A DNA stretch of 11,346 nt, taken from Candidatus Poseidonia sp. (GTDB lineage: Archaea > Thermoplasmatota > Poseidoniia > Poseidoniales > Poseidoniaceae). The DNA lies in the NCBI GenBank assembly GCA_023254365.1, contig JALRLQ010000050.1, positions 1 to 11,346 of the forward strand. Direction: 5' to 3'. The translations under genes and the position numbers were made by a program. Within the stretch, counting starts at the first letter, position 1; each line of letters starts with the position of its first letter. The notes under the pieces are model-generated. The model saw only the letters and a list, made by a program, of their open reading frames with translations. It was not told the DNA's origin and searched no databases. Positions 1 through 5,800 of the stretch are shown here, one piece after another.

Positions 1-861
1 CCCTTCGTCGGACCACGTGCCCATGTGCACGCCAAACACGGCTCTGTTTCGTGTCATCAATCGCAGGGCGTCAAACTTGGGGGTTCGTCGCAATGCAACG
101 ATGGCTTTGAGCAGAGACCGTTTGCCAGAGGGGGCAGCGGACGACATCCCGTAGGTGTAGAGGCGCCCTCCTTCGGCCAGCGAGGAGAGGCTTCTGCGAA
201 GGTGGTCGCCCCCAATGGGGTCGAGAATATGGTCGACCCCGCGTCCTTCGGTCTCTTGGCGGATAATGGTGGCAAAATCCTCGTTGTGCCGGTCGATGGC
301 ACGAGCACCGTAAGACTCGATGATGCTGTGCTTTGCTTTGGAGGACGTTGCCCATACCTTGCGGACCCCGGCCCATTTGCAAAGCTGCAAGGCAGCGGTA
401 CCGACCCCACCAGCACCGCCGTGGATGAGCACGGATTCATCCGGTGTGAGATGGCCGAGATGGTGAAGCATGTGATGGGCGGTCAAGTAGGTCACTGGCG
501 TCGCCGCTGCCGTTTCCAACGAGATGCCGTCGGGGATAGGAATCACCCGGTCAACCGGTGCAAGAACGTAGCTGGCTTGGCCACCGTTCCTCATTGCGGC
601 CACGACCCGTTGCCCGACCTCCAAACCCTCGACTCCTGGGCCGACAGCATCAACGGTGCCGCTGACCTCGTAGCCGGGGGTAAACGGGAAAGGTGGGCGA
701 GGCTGATAGAATCCCATGCGCATCAATAAGTCAGCGAAATTGATGCCTGCGTAGGCCACACGGACACGCACTTCACCGTCGTTTGGCGTGGGTGGTTCCA
801 TCGGTACGGTGGTGATGCAATGCACGCCACCCGCCTTTTTGATCACCACTTTTTTTCCCAT
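1..861 (-). CDS. MDR-superfamily quinone oxidoreductase, VAT1-like (3' end outside window)
   Basis: Zinc-independent medium-chain dehydrogenase/reductase, expected to reduce a quinone, enone or enoyl substrate with NAD(P)H in the cytosol; the substrate cannot be read from sequence. The 287 visible residues begin MGKKVVIKKAGG. They show the N-terminal GroES-like fold with NFADLLMR near 41-48 and PGYEVSGTV near 62-70, and the nucleotide-binding motif HGGAGGVGTAA near 147-157. The zinc-ligand set of alcohol dehydrogenases is not seen. The last visible part (PKFDALRLM then NRAVFGVHMG, about 261-281) resembles the VAT1/quinone-oxidoreductase subgroup. The family usually has 320-340 residues, so roughly 50 are missing beyond the left edge. 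The ATG overlaps the TAA of the upstream gene by one base (TAATG) and has a GGAGGG site at 868-873, six bases away, so this start is well supported. It is the second gene of a two-gene minus-strand unit. Confidence 0.85.
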   Translation of the reverse strand, partial: MGKKVVIKKAGGVHCITTVPMEPPTPNDGEVRVRVAYAGINFADLLMRMGFYQPRPPFPFTPGYEVSGTVDAVGPGVEGLEVGQRVVAAMRNGGQASYVLAPVDRVIPIPDGISLETAAATPVTYLTAHHMLHHLGHLTPDESVLIHGGAGGVGTAALQLCKWAGVRKVWATSSKAKHSIIESYGARAIDRHNEDFATIIRQETEGRGVDHILDPIGGDHLRRSLSSLAEGGRLYTYGMSSAAPSGKRSLLKAIVALRRTPKFDALRLMTRNRAVFGVHMGTWSDEG

Positions 862-2372
862 TACAATCCCTCCAGAACCCATCCGACCGATGTGTGTGCA
901 ACGTGACCGTCTGCCAAGTGCGCATGAAGGTGGGAGAGGGTTTGGTCAACGGTCAGTCCTGGATGAGCGTCAGGAGAGTCAGCATAGGCGTGGGTGGCGA
1001 TGTCCTCAAGGCGGTGTTTTCCGTTTCGAACCGCATCTAGCACCCGTTCATGGCGTGCAAGGCGATGCGTGATGTAATGTTGAATCAACCGTTCAGGGAT
1101 GGGGACCACGGGGCCATGGCTGGGAAAGACGAGATGAGGTTGAAGCGCCTTCAATCGTTCAAGCTGACGAAGGTATTCGTTCATGTCGCCGGTGTGAGGT
1201 GGAATCAGGATGGTGCCGATGCCGGCCAACATGTCGCCTGCGACCAAACCCGCTGGACTGAAGAGACAAACATGCCCGGGATGGTGGCCAGGTGTGATGA
1301 GAACCTCCCACGCTTGCTCGCCCAACTGCAGCACTTCGCCATCGGTGAGGATGCGATCGCATGGAACGCTTTTCGACGTGTGTTCGCTGCCCCAAAGTGG
1401 AACGTCAAAGGCTTCTCGAAGCAACGACATATCAGGCAAATGGTCGCTGTGGCTGTGCGTGAACACCACCGCAATGAGCCTGCCTTGGTGCCGGTCAACC
1501 GCAGTGGCGAGCGCTTCCATGTCCTCTCGCATTCGAATGGCAGGGTCGACCATGACGTATTCGCCTCGGGGGTCACCGACCAGGTAGCAGTTGGTGTGGT
1601 CTGCAGGCGGTAAGGTAGCCGTTTTGATGGGAATGACCTCCACGCCGTGAGCGAACAAGATGGAGCGCCGTCCGGGAAGCCGCTGAGCGATGTCTTCCGC
1701 AGCGGCGTGCATGTCGCGATCACAGCGATTGAGGGTTCGTTCAATCTCCATCAGCAAGGTCACCACCGGTGGGGCGACCTTGATTTCGTGTGCTTTCCAA
1801 CGCTCAAGGACATCGGTTGGTTTGGCCCACATCACCTCGGTGAACTCCGTTTGTGGCTCGAGGTCGATGTCAGGGACGCTGGTCCAATCACCCGCATGGA
1901 AATGAAGGAAGGCGTTGTCGAATTGAACAGGGCCAAACGGAGGTGTAATTCGGTGACTTAGGACCCGAATGCCTTCACGATTGACAGCAAACGCCCCGCG
2001 TTGAGCCAACGGCAACCATTGGTTTTTGTCTTCAACGATGGCTTGCCGGGCTGACTCGTCCAAGGCCACCACCGAATCACCGGCAGGAGCGAGACCCAAT
2101 TCTTCGCTCATTTCTCTCAGAATGCACGCAATGGCGCCTGCTTCCGGCCCATCAAGCGAAGCCAAGGTGTCCACCGCCTTCCTGTCCACCGAAGAAACAC
2201 CTCCGCCGGGAAAAGCCCAGTAGCTGGGGAAGGCCCGCATTGTGGCAGCTCGAAGACCGAGCAACACTTCAACGCCGTCAGGACCGTCACGGGTCAGGGT
2301 CATCGTGGCCGTTGGGCGAGGAGGCCCCCGTGCCGGTGTTGGAAGGCTGACGCCTTGTGGGACCTCACTCAT
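861..2372 (-). CDS. Nudix hydrolase fused to LACTB2-like metallo-beta-lactamase-fold hydrolase
   Basis: Two-domain protein of 503 residues. Residues about 20-210 are a Nudix domain: FPGGGVSSVDRK near 54-65, then after an insertion the box core REMSEELGL at 86-94. The inserted layout resembles the NUDT7/NUDT19 branch, which cleaves CoA or related diphosphates. Residues about 240-425 are a metallo-beta-lactamase fold with HSHSDH at 306-311, TPGHHPGH at 360-367, GD at 379-380 and SHG at 418-420, so the metal ligands appear intact. Residues 425-503 match the small helical/winged C-terminal region of LACTB2-type proteins (HYITHRLARHERVL near 432-445). Both catalytic halves look functional. The actual substrates are unknown; hydrolysis of a nucleotide-linked or CoA-linked compound and of a thioester, ester or RNA bond are possibilities. 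The ATG at 2370-2372 follows GGAGGT very closely; M24 is an alternative start. It is coupled to the downstream MDR gene by a TAATG overlap. Confidence 0.85.
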   Translation of the reverse strand: MSEVPQGVSLPTPARGPPRPTATMTLTRDGPDGVEVLLGLRAATMRAFPSYWAFPGGGVSSVDRKAVDTLASLDGPEAGAIACILREMSEELGLAPAGDSVVALDESARQAIVEDKNQWLPLAQRGAFAVNREGIRVLSHRITPPFGPVQFDNAFLHFHAGDWTSVPDIDLEPQTEFTEVMWAKPTDVLERWKAHEIKVAPPVVTLLMEIERTLNRCDRDMHAAAEDIAQRLPGRRSILFAHGVEVIPIKTATLPPADHTNCYLVGDPRGEYVMVDPAIRMREDMEALATAVDRHQGRLIAVVFTHSHSDHLPDMSLLREAFDVPLWGSEHTSKSVPCDRILTDGEVLQLGEQAWEVLITPGHHPGHVCLFSPAGLVAGDMLAGIGTILIPPHTGDMNEYLRQLERLKALQPHLVFPSHGPVVPIPERLIQHYITHRLARHERVLDAVRNGKHRLEDIATHAYADSPDAHPGLTVDQTLSHLHAHLADGHVAHTSVGWVLEGL

Positions 2373-2461
2373 GAACCTCCGTCGTTGTTTGCACTTTCAA
2401 AGGCTTGTAAGTCGCTCTCAGTTTCTGTGGAGGTTGGTGCACCCTTCACCTTGGCGTGGCA

Positions 2462-2470
2462 TTGAAATAA
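2462..2470 (+). promoter_or_regulatory. Candidate TATA-like element for the small membrane protein gene
   Basis: The AT-rich stretch TTGAAATAA is centred about 25 bases before the ATG at 2491. That spacing would place transcription start at or next to the start codon, giving a leaderless mRNA, and no Shine-Dalgarno sequence lies just before this ATG. It is a weak match to an archaeal TATA box. Confidence 0.35.
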
Positions 2471-2490
2471 CGCAGCACTCACCTCGCACC

Positions 2491-2685
2491 ATGACCCATG
2501 ATTCGGTTGAGGAACACCTTGCCGAACTGGCCGAATTGGTCACACAGGCAGAGGCGATGGGCATTGACCTCTGGCCTGAAACCAAACCTGCCCGACCGTG
2601 GGCAAAGTATGCGCTTGCCTCGTTCATGATCATCATGATGCTCTCATGGGTCTCCAAGGTGCTGTTCCGATTCGCAACCGTTTGA
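2491..2685 (+). CDS. Small single-pass membrane protein, unknown function
   Basis: A 64-residue protein beginning MTHDSVEEHLAELAELVTQA. The first 30 residues form an acidic, probably helical segment, followed by a proline-containing turn (WPETKPARP near 28-36). A hydrophobic stretch at about 41-60 (ALASFMIIMMLSWVSKVLF) is long enough for one membrane span. Its C-terminus is FRFATV. I recognise no family. The start at 2491 was chosen over an in-frame upstream start near 2242 because the longer frame reads through the opposite-strand Nudix gene and the Met falls at a sensible distance from an AT-rich element. It stands alone between the divergent Nudix-MBL gene and the tRNA gene, so the neighbours give no functional clue. 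The reading frame is short and could still be spurious. Confidence 0.5.
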   Translation: MTHDSVEEHLAELAELVTQAEAMGIDLWPETKPARPWAKYALASFMIIMMLSWVSKVLFRFATV

Positions 2686-2720
2686 TGGTTCATGTTTTAC
2701 CGCTGAATTGAAGAAGGCGA

Positions 2721-2733
2721 CGGGCTTCGCCCG
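2721..2733 (+). other. Perfect 5-bp hairpin just upstream of tRNA-Gln
   Basis: CGGGC-TTC-GCCCG forms a compact stem with a three-base loop, ending five bases before the tRNA 5' end. It has no T tract after it. It could sit in the tRNA 5' leader or be chance in GC-rich DNA. Confidence 0.3.
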
Positions 2734-2738
2734 ACCAA

Positions 2739-2814
2739 AGTCCCTTAGTGTAGCGGTCCATCATGGAGGATTCTGGTTCCTCCGACCTCGGTTCGAATCC
2801 GGGAGGGACTACCA
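2739..2814 (+). tRNA. tRNA-Gln (anticodon CTG)
   Basis: Full cloverleaf. The acceptor stem AGTCCCT (2739-2745) pairs with AGGGACT (2804-2810). The D arm contains AGCGGTCC. The anticodon stem GAGGA/TCCTC (2766-2770 and 2778-2782) encloses loop TTCTGGT, which places CTG at 2773-2775 and reads CAG (glutamine). The T arm CTCGG/CCGGG encloses TTCGAAT. The discriminator base is A2811, and CCA is encoded at 2812-2814. No intron is present. In most archaea this tRNA is charged with glutamate and amidated by GatDE; that is general knowledge, not visible here. Confidence 0.93.
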
Positions 2815-2856
2815 ACCGCCGTGGAACCGTCCAATCATTCGTGTTCTTGGTGTAGG

Positions 2857-2872
2857 TTTAGGGTGACCTAAA
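2857..2872 (+). promoter_or_regulatory. Operator-like palindrome, site 1 of the phnDCE-type promoter
   Basis: TTTAGG-GTGA-CCTAAA is a perfect inverted repeat with 6-bp arms and a 4-base centre. It ends two bases before the TATA box, so it covers the position where TFB contacts the BRE. A near copy (14 of 16 bases) lies 34 bp downstream. Protein binding here would be expected to block preinitiation complex assembly. Confidence 0.65.
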
Positions 2873-2874
2873 TC

Positions 2875-2881
2875 TTATATT
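2875..2881 (+). promoter_or_regulatory. TATA box of the phnDCE-type operon
   Basis: TTATATT lies in the only strongly AT-rich stretch between the tRNA and the phnD-like gene. Archaeal spacing predicts transcription start near 2903-2906, leaving a leader of about 28 bases that contains the Shine-Dalgarno site. Confidence 0.6.
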
Positions 2882-2890
2882 CCGGTGATT

Positions 2891-2906
2891 TTTCGGGCGA
2901 CCTAAA
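2891..2906 (+). promoter_or_regulatory. Operator-like element, site 2 of the phnDCE-type promoter
   Basis: TTTCGGGCGACCTAAA matches site 1 at 14 of 16 positions, differing at its fourth and eighth bases. It overlaps the predicted transcription start. With site 1 it brackets the TATA box at a 34-bp period, close to three helical turns, so both sites could be reached from roughly one face of the DNA. Confidence 0.6.
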
Positions 2907-2918
2907 CTCGGTGGTTGT

Positions 2919-2925
2919 GGAGGGG
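2919..2925 (+). promoter_or_regulatory. Shine-Dalgarno site that sets the phnD-like start
   Basis: GGAGGGG is followed by six bases and then GTG at 2932. This supports 2932 rather than the in-frame GTG at 2911, and the shorter protein begins directly with a lipoprotein signal peptide. Confidence 0.65.
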
Positions 2926-2931
2926 AATCGC

Positions 2932-3960
2932 GTGCTGGCCAACCGTCTTTATGCAGCCCTCCTGACCCTCGTGATGGTCAGTGCAGGTCTGTCGGGTTGC
3001 CTTGGCGGAGAAGACGATGACGTCCTTCGAATTGCGTTCTCGGTCAAGGACGATTATGCCTCGTTCGACGAAAACCCGCAGAAACTTGCCGATTACCTGA
3101 GCGAGGCGACCGGCCGAGACGTTGAGATTTACGCCATCACCTCAGATTCACTGGCTCTTGAAGCCCTCCGGTTTGGCGGAGCCGATATGGCGTTCTTGGA
3201 CGGAGGTGCTGCTTGGATGGGCTGGCAGCAGTACGGACTGGAGGCCATGGCAGCCAGTCTCAACAGCGATGGCCGCCCATCGTACAGCGCCCATGCTTGG
3301 GTCCTCAACGACAGCGAGGCCGGTCAAGCAGCCATGGACGATGATGAAACGACCGATCCGTTCGAAATCCTCGCAGGGAGTGTTACCTGTCACACGGGTT
3401 GGCTCAAGTCAGCCGGGATGTTGATCCCGATGGGCTATTTCATTGGTGAGGGCTATGCAGAGGTCGTCGGCGATGAGGAGGACATTGAATCTCTTCGTTC
3501 AACCATCTTCAATCACTTTTCTCCCGATGCGGTCATTCCTGAATCGGGAACATTGTACTACGGCTACGGCGGTGCCCTTCGATGCCTTTCGGAAGGGGAG
3601 GGTGCCGTGGCGTTCGCAAAGGACAGTTCGGTGGAAACGTATTGCCCTGAAGATGGAGAGCGAGCGACATGGTGCTTGGACCCAAGCCGCTATGTTGCGT
3701 TGCCTGCATTTGGTCAAGCCCCTTCGCATCCGCTGATGTACCAGCCGAACTCGGTCGATGACGCAACCCGCGACCTCATTGTTGAGGCCCTGCTTGCTTT
3801 GAACACCACGGAAGACGGGCAATCCATTCTGGAAAACATACTGAACACCCCGGGCATCGTAGAAGTCACCACAGCCGAACATCTTGGCTCGTACGGTAGC
3901 CTCATCGAACACGTTCCAGGCATCAATGCGTATCTCGGCGAGAAGTATTCCTCGGAGTGA
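2932..3960 (+). CDS. phnD: PhnD-like substrate-binding lipoprotein of an ABC importer
   Basis: Extracytoplasmic binding protein of the PhnD/SsuA type, 342 residues from GTG 2932. A signal peptide (LYAALLTLVMVSAG) leads to the lipobox LSGC, with Cys23 as the probable lipid anchor, followed by an acidic spacer. The mature start (VLRIAFSVKDDYASF), LADYLSEATGRDVEIY near 52-67 and ALEALRFGGADMAFLDGG near 75-92 are characteristic of PhnD relatives. The region around 153-166 (CHTGWLKSAGMLIP) aligns in position with the loop where phosphonate binders usually carry an STSG-like motif, but that motif is not kept. Cys153, 218, 238 and 248 may form disulfides. The ligand is therefore uncertain: phosphonate, phosphite, phosphate or another anion or small molecule. 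It heads an operon with the ATPase and permease genes and lies behind the paired operators. The gene symbol denotes family, not proven substrate. Confidence 0.82.
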   Translation: MLANRLYAALLTLVMVSAGLSGCLGGEDDDVLRIAFSVKDDYASFDENPQKLADYLSEATGRDVEIYAITSDSLALEALRFGGADMAFLDGGAAWMGWQQYGLEAMAASLNSDGRPSYSAHAWVLNDSEAGQAAMDDDETTDPFEILAGSVTCHTGWLKSAGMLIPMGYFIGEGYAEVVGDEEDIESLRSTIFNHFSPDAVIPESGTLYYGYGGALRCLSEGEGAVAFAKDSSVETYCPEDGERATWCLDPSRYVALPAFGQAPSHPLMYQPNSVDDATRDLIVEALLALNTTEDGQSILENILNTPGIVEVTTAEHLGSYGSLIEHVPGINAYLGEKYSSE

Positions 3961-4628
3961 TGATGTTGGAGGAAATCCTTGTTCATCTTCACGATGTGAG
4001 CGTCGGGTACGACGAACCGCTCATTTCTGATATCAACATCGAGATCATGGCGGGCGATGTCATCGCCGTTTTGGGCCCTTCTGGTATCGGGAAAACCACG
4101 CTTTTGAGGACCATCGCTGGCTTGGTGCGGCCGTTGGAAGGGGAAATTGAACTTGGTGTCGCTCCCCGAGGTGGCGTGGGCTACATCCCACAACGGCTCG
4201 GATTGGTTGGAAACAGCACGGTGCGCTCCAATGTGGAGATGGGGACGAGGGTCGGACTCTCTCGCTGGCATCTTCCTTTCTTGCCTGTGCCTACCGCACA
4301 GAAACGCTATGCTGAGCGGGCGATGGAGGACCTCGACATTGCGCATCTTGCCGAGCAACCTGTTCGTATCCTCTCGGGAGGCCAGCAGCGACGTGTGGCA
4401 ACGGCACGAACGCTCGCTCAACGACCCAAACTGGTGCTGGCAGACGAATTTTTGGGTGAATTGGACGATGACAACGTGGAAATTGTCATGAAAACGGTGC
4501 AAGCGGCCATTGACGCCCAAAATTCAGCGATGGTGATGGTGGAGCACCACGAGGAACTGGCCAAGCAAGTCGCCAACAGGGTTTGGCGAATCCTTGACGG
4601 TCGTCTCATTGAGGAGGATGTGGCATGA
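3960..4628 (+). CDS. phnC: PhnC-like ABC transporter ATPase
   Basis: ATP-binding subunit expected to drive import through the adjacent permease. From ATG 3960 it has 222 residues: Walker A GPSGIGKTT at 39-47, Q-loop glutamine at 78 (YIPQ), signature LSGGQQRR at 138-145, Walker B LVLADEF at 158-164 with catalytic Glu163, D-loop LGELDD, and H-loop His196. All motifs needed for ATP hydrolysis are present. It is somewhat shorter than typical PhnC proteins, mainly at the C-terminus. The ATG overlaps the TGA of the phnD-like gene (TGATG); GTG 3957 and ATG 3963 are in-frame alternatives, and GGAG at 3954-3957 could serve the latter. The stop overlaps the next start as ATGA, so the three genes are translationally coupled. 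Confidence 0.85.
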   Translation: MMLEEILVHLHDVSVGYDEPLISDINIEIMAGDVIAVLGPSGIGKTTLLRTIAGLVRPLEGEIELGVAPRGGVGYIPQRLGLVGNSTVRSNVEMGTRVGLSRWHLPFLPVPTAQKRYAERAMEDLDIAHLAEQPVRILSGGQQRRVATARTLAQRPKLVLADEFLGELDDDNVEIVMKTVQAAIDAQNSAMVMVEHHEELAKQVANRVWRILDGRLIEEDVA

Positions 4629-5539
4629 ACCGTCGCCTCGCCATTGGCGGCCTTGCCCTCCTCGGTTTGACCTTCCTGTTGTTCTTGGACCTCGCCGGTG
4701 ATTGGGGTCGCTTGAGCGGGGGATGGAGCAACTTGAAGCAATTCTTCCAAGAAAGCCTGTGGCCACCCGACTGGTCGGTTCTCGAAGCACAATCCTACCC
4801 GGTCTGTGAAGCCACGTTCGCGTTCACCTGTTCAGTGGCTTGGATTGGCATCGTTGAGACCATTAAAATCGCCTTCGTTGCCACCGTGATTGGGTTTCTT
4901 GTCTCCTTACCGCTATCGGTGTTGGCAGCCAGCAACCTCTCGCCCATTGAATTCGCCATTCCAACCCGCATCCTTCTCGCTGGCATGCGAAGCTTACCGT
5001 CGATCATCTGGGCCGTGTTGTTCGTCATCGTGTTCGATGTTGGTTCGCTTGCTGGCATCTTTGCCATGTCGTTTTACACGGTCGGCTATCTCGGTAAGTT
5101 GCAATTTGAGTCCATGGAGGGCATCAAAAACGCCCCGCTTGAAGCTGCGAAGGCGATGGGCCTTTCGCGTGCTGAAACGGCATGGTTGGTTGCCATTCCA
5201 GAATCTGCGAACAACCTCGTGAGTCATGCGTTGTTCATGTTCGAATACAACGTACGCCACGGCACCGTCATTGGTTTGGTCGGTGCGGGAGGTATCGGGT
5301 TGTACATCAACACCTACCTCAAACTCGCCCAGTACGACAAGGTCCTCGCGTTGTTGTTGGTGGTGTTCCTTGTCGTGGTCGTCATCGATTTCATCTCCAT
5401 GACCATTCGTTCAGCGGTCACCGAAGAAGGCGATGTTGACCGTCCCGCCTGGTCCTCCTTGTTCTTGCCTGCCGCCATTTCTTCGGCTTTGCATCCAACG
5501 CCGATGAAGAAAGGCGAAGATGTCGATGAATCGGAGTGA
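4625..5539 (+). CDS. phnE: PhnE-like ABC transporter permease
   Basis: Inner-membrane subunit of the importer, 304 residues. Hydrophobic segments are seen at about 7-24, 76-104, 114-157, 198-230 and 238-260. The cytoplasmic coupling loop is recognisable as PLEAAKAMGLSRAETAW at 171-187, where the EAA-type motif that docks on the ATPase lies. The GLVGAGGIGLYI stretch at 217-228 is typical of PhnE. Two cysteines (61 and 69) lie in the segment between the first two hydrophobic regions and could form an extracytoplasmic disulfide. The last 40 residues form a charged tail (ending EDVDESE) beyond the last helix. ATG 4625 overlaps the phnC-like stop by four bases. The stop ends one base before the stop of the opposite-strand gene at 5541. 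No phosphonate-degradation genes are present in the window. Confidence 0.85.
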   Translation: MNRRLAIGGLALLGLTFLLFLDLAGDWGRLSGGWSNLKQFFQESLWPPDWSVLEAQSYPVCEATFAFTCSVAWIGIVETIKIAFVATVIGFLVSLPLSVLAASNLSPIEFAIPTRILLAGMRSLPSIIWAVLFVIVFDVGSLAGIFAMSFYTVGYLGKLQFESMEGIKNAPLEAAKAMGLSRAETAWLVAIPESANNLVSHALFMFEYNVRHGTVIGLVGAGGIGLYINTYLKLAQYDKVLALLLVVFLVVVVIDFISMTIRSAVTEEGDVDRPAWSSLFLPAAISSALHPTPMKKGEDVDESE

Positions 5540-5540
5540 T

Positions 5541-5756
5541 TCAATCAGCAGCGATGTGAATGGCACCGTCTTTGTAGAAGATTTGAATTTGGTCGGATGC
5601 CTTCTTTGAAAGTGCAGCCACCGCCTCGTAAATTTCGTCTTCGCTGACCTTGAAGGCCTTTGCAGCATCCTTTGTGGACCAAGGTTGGACGTGGAAGTCA
5701 CTCTTCACAAGCCACTTCAGCACCTTTGCTTCGAAGGGCGTCAACTCATCGGCCAT
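5541..5756 (-). CDS. Small winged-helix-like protein, unknown function
   Basis: A 71-residue protein starting MADELTPFEAKVLKWLVKSD. A predicted helix (about 6-18) is followed by a helix-turn-helix-like stretch, TKDAAKAFKVSEDEIYEAVA at 28-47. The end resembles a short beta wing (IQIFYKDGAIHIAAD, 57-71). This arrangement fits a DNA-binding or protein-interacting winged helix, but I recognise no named family. The start at 5756 was preferred over 5831: the longer version would overlap the gpsA end, and a TATA-like element lies about 28 bases before 5756. It follows gpsA by 44 bases on the same strand. It converges with phnE leaving one base between stops, so transcription terminators must lie inside the opposing genes. 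A regulatory role is only a guess. Confidence 0.65.
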   Translation of the reverse strand: MADELTPFEAKVLKWLVKSDFHVQPWSTKDAAKAFKVSEDEIYEAVAALSKKASDQIQIFYKDGAIHIAAD

Positions 5757-5780
5757 GGTGGTGACACGGGCACCAACCTC

Positions 5781-5787
5781 AAAATAG
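5781..5787 (-). promoter_or_regulatory. Candidate TATA box for the small winged-helix-like gene
   Basis: Read on the minus strand this is CTATTTT, centred about 28 bases before the ATG at 5756. Archaeal spacing would put transcription start almost at the start codon (leaderless). Confidence 0.4.
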
Positions 5788-5800
5788 CACCGATGGAGGC

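Noticed and set aside
25..729. Plus-strand open frame opposite the MDR gene
   Set aside because: It is antisense to a gene with clear family motifs, and its translation is low in hydrophobic structure and unrelated to any family I know.
1050..1961. Several plus-strand open frames opposite the Nudix-MBL gene
   Set aside because: They are mirror frames created by high-GC codon use; the minus-strand protein has intact HSHSDH and Nudix motifs.
2857..2906. The paired repeats as the start of a CRISPR array
   Set aside because: There are only two copies, short and imperfect, and they bracket a TATA box; this fits operators.
2739..2931. tRNA-Gln as an integration site of a mobile element
   Set aside because: No integrase, no repeated tRNA 3' end downstream and no compositional break was seen.
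3714..4520. Minus-strand frame of 268 codons spanning the phnD/phnC junction
   Set aside because: It covers parts of two clearly coding opposite-strand genes and shows no domain features.
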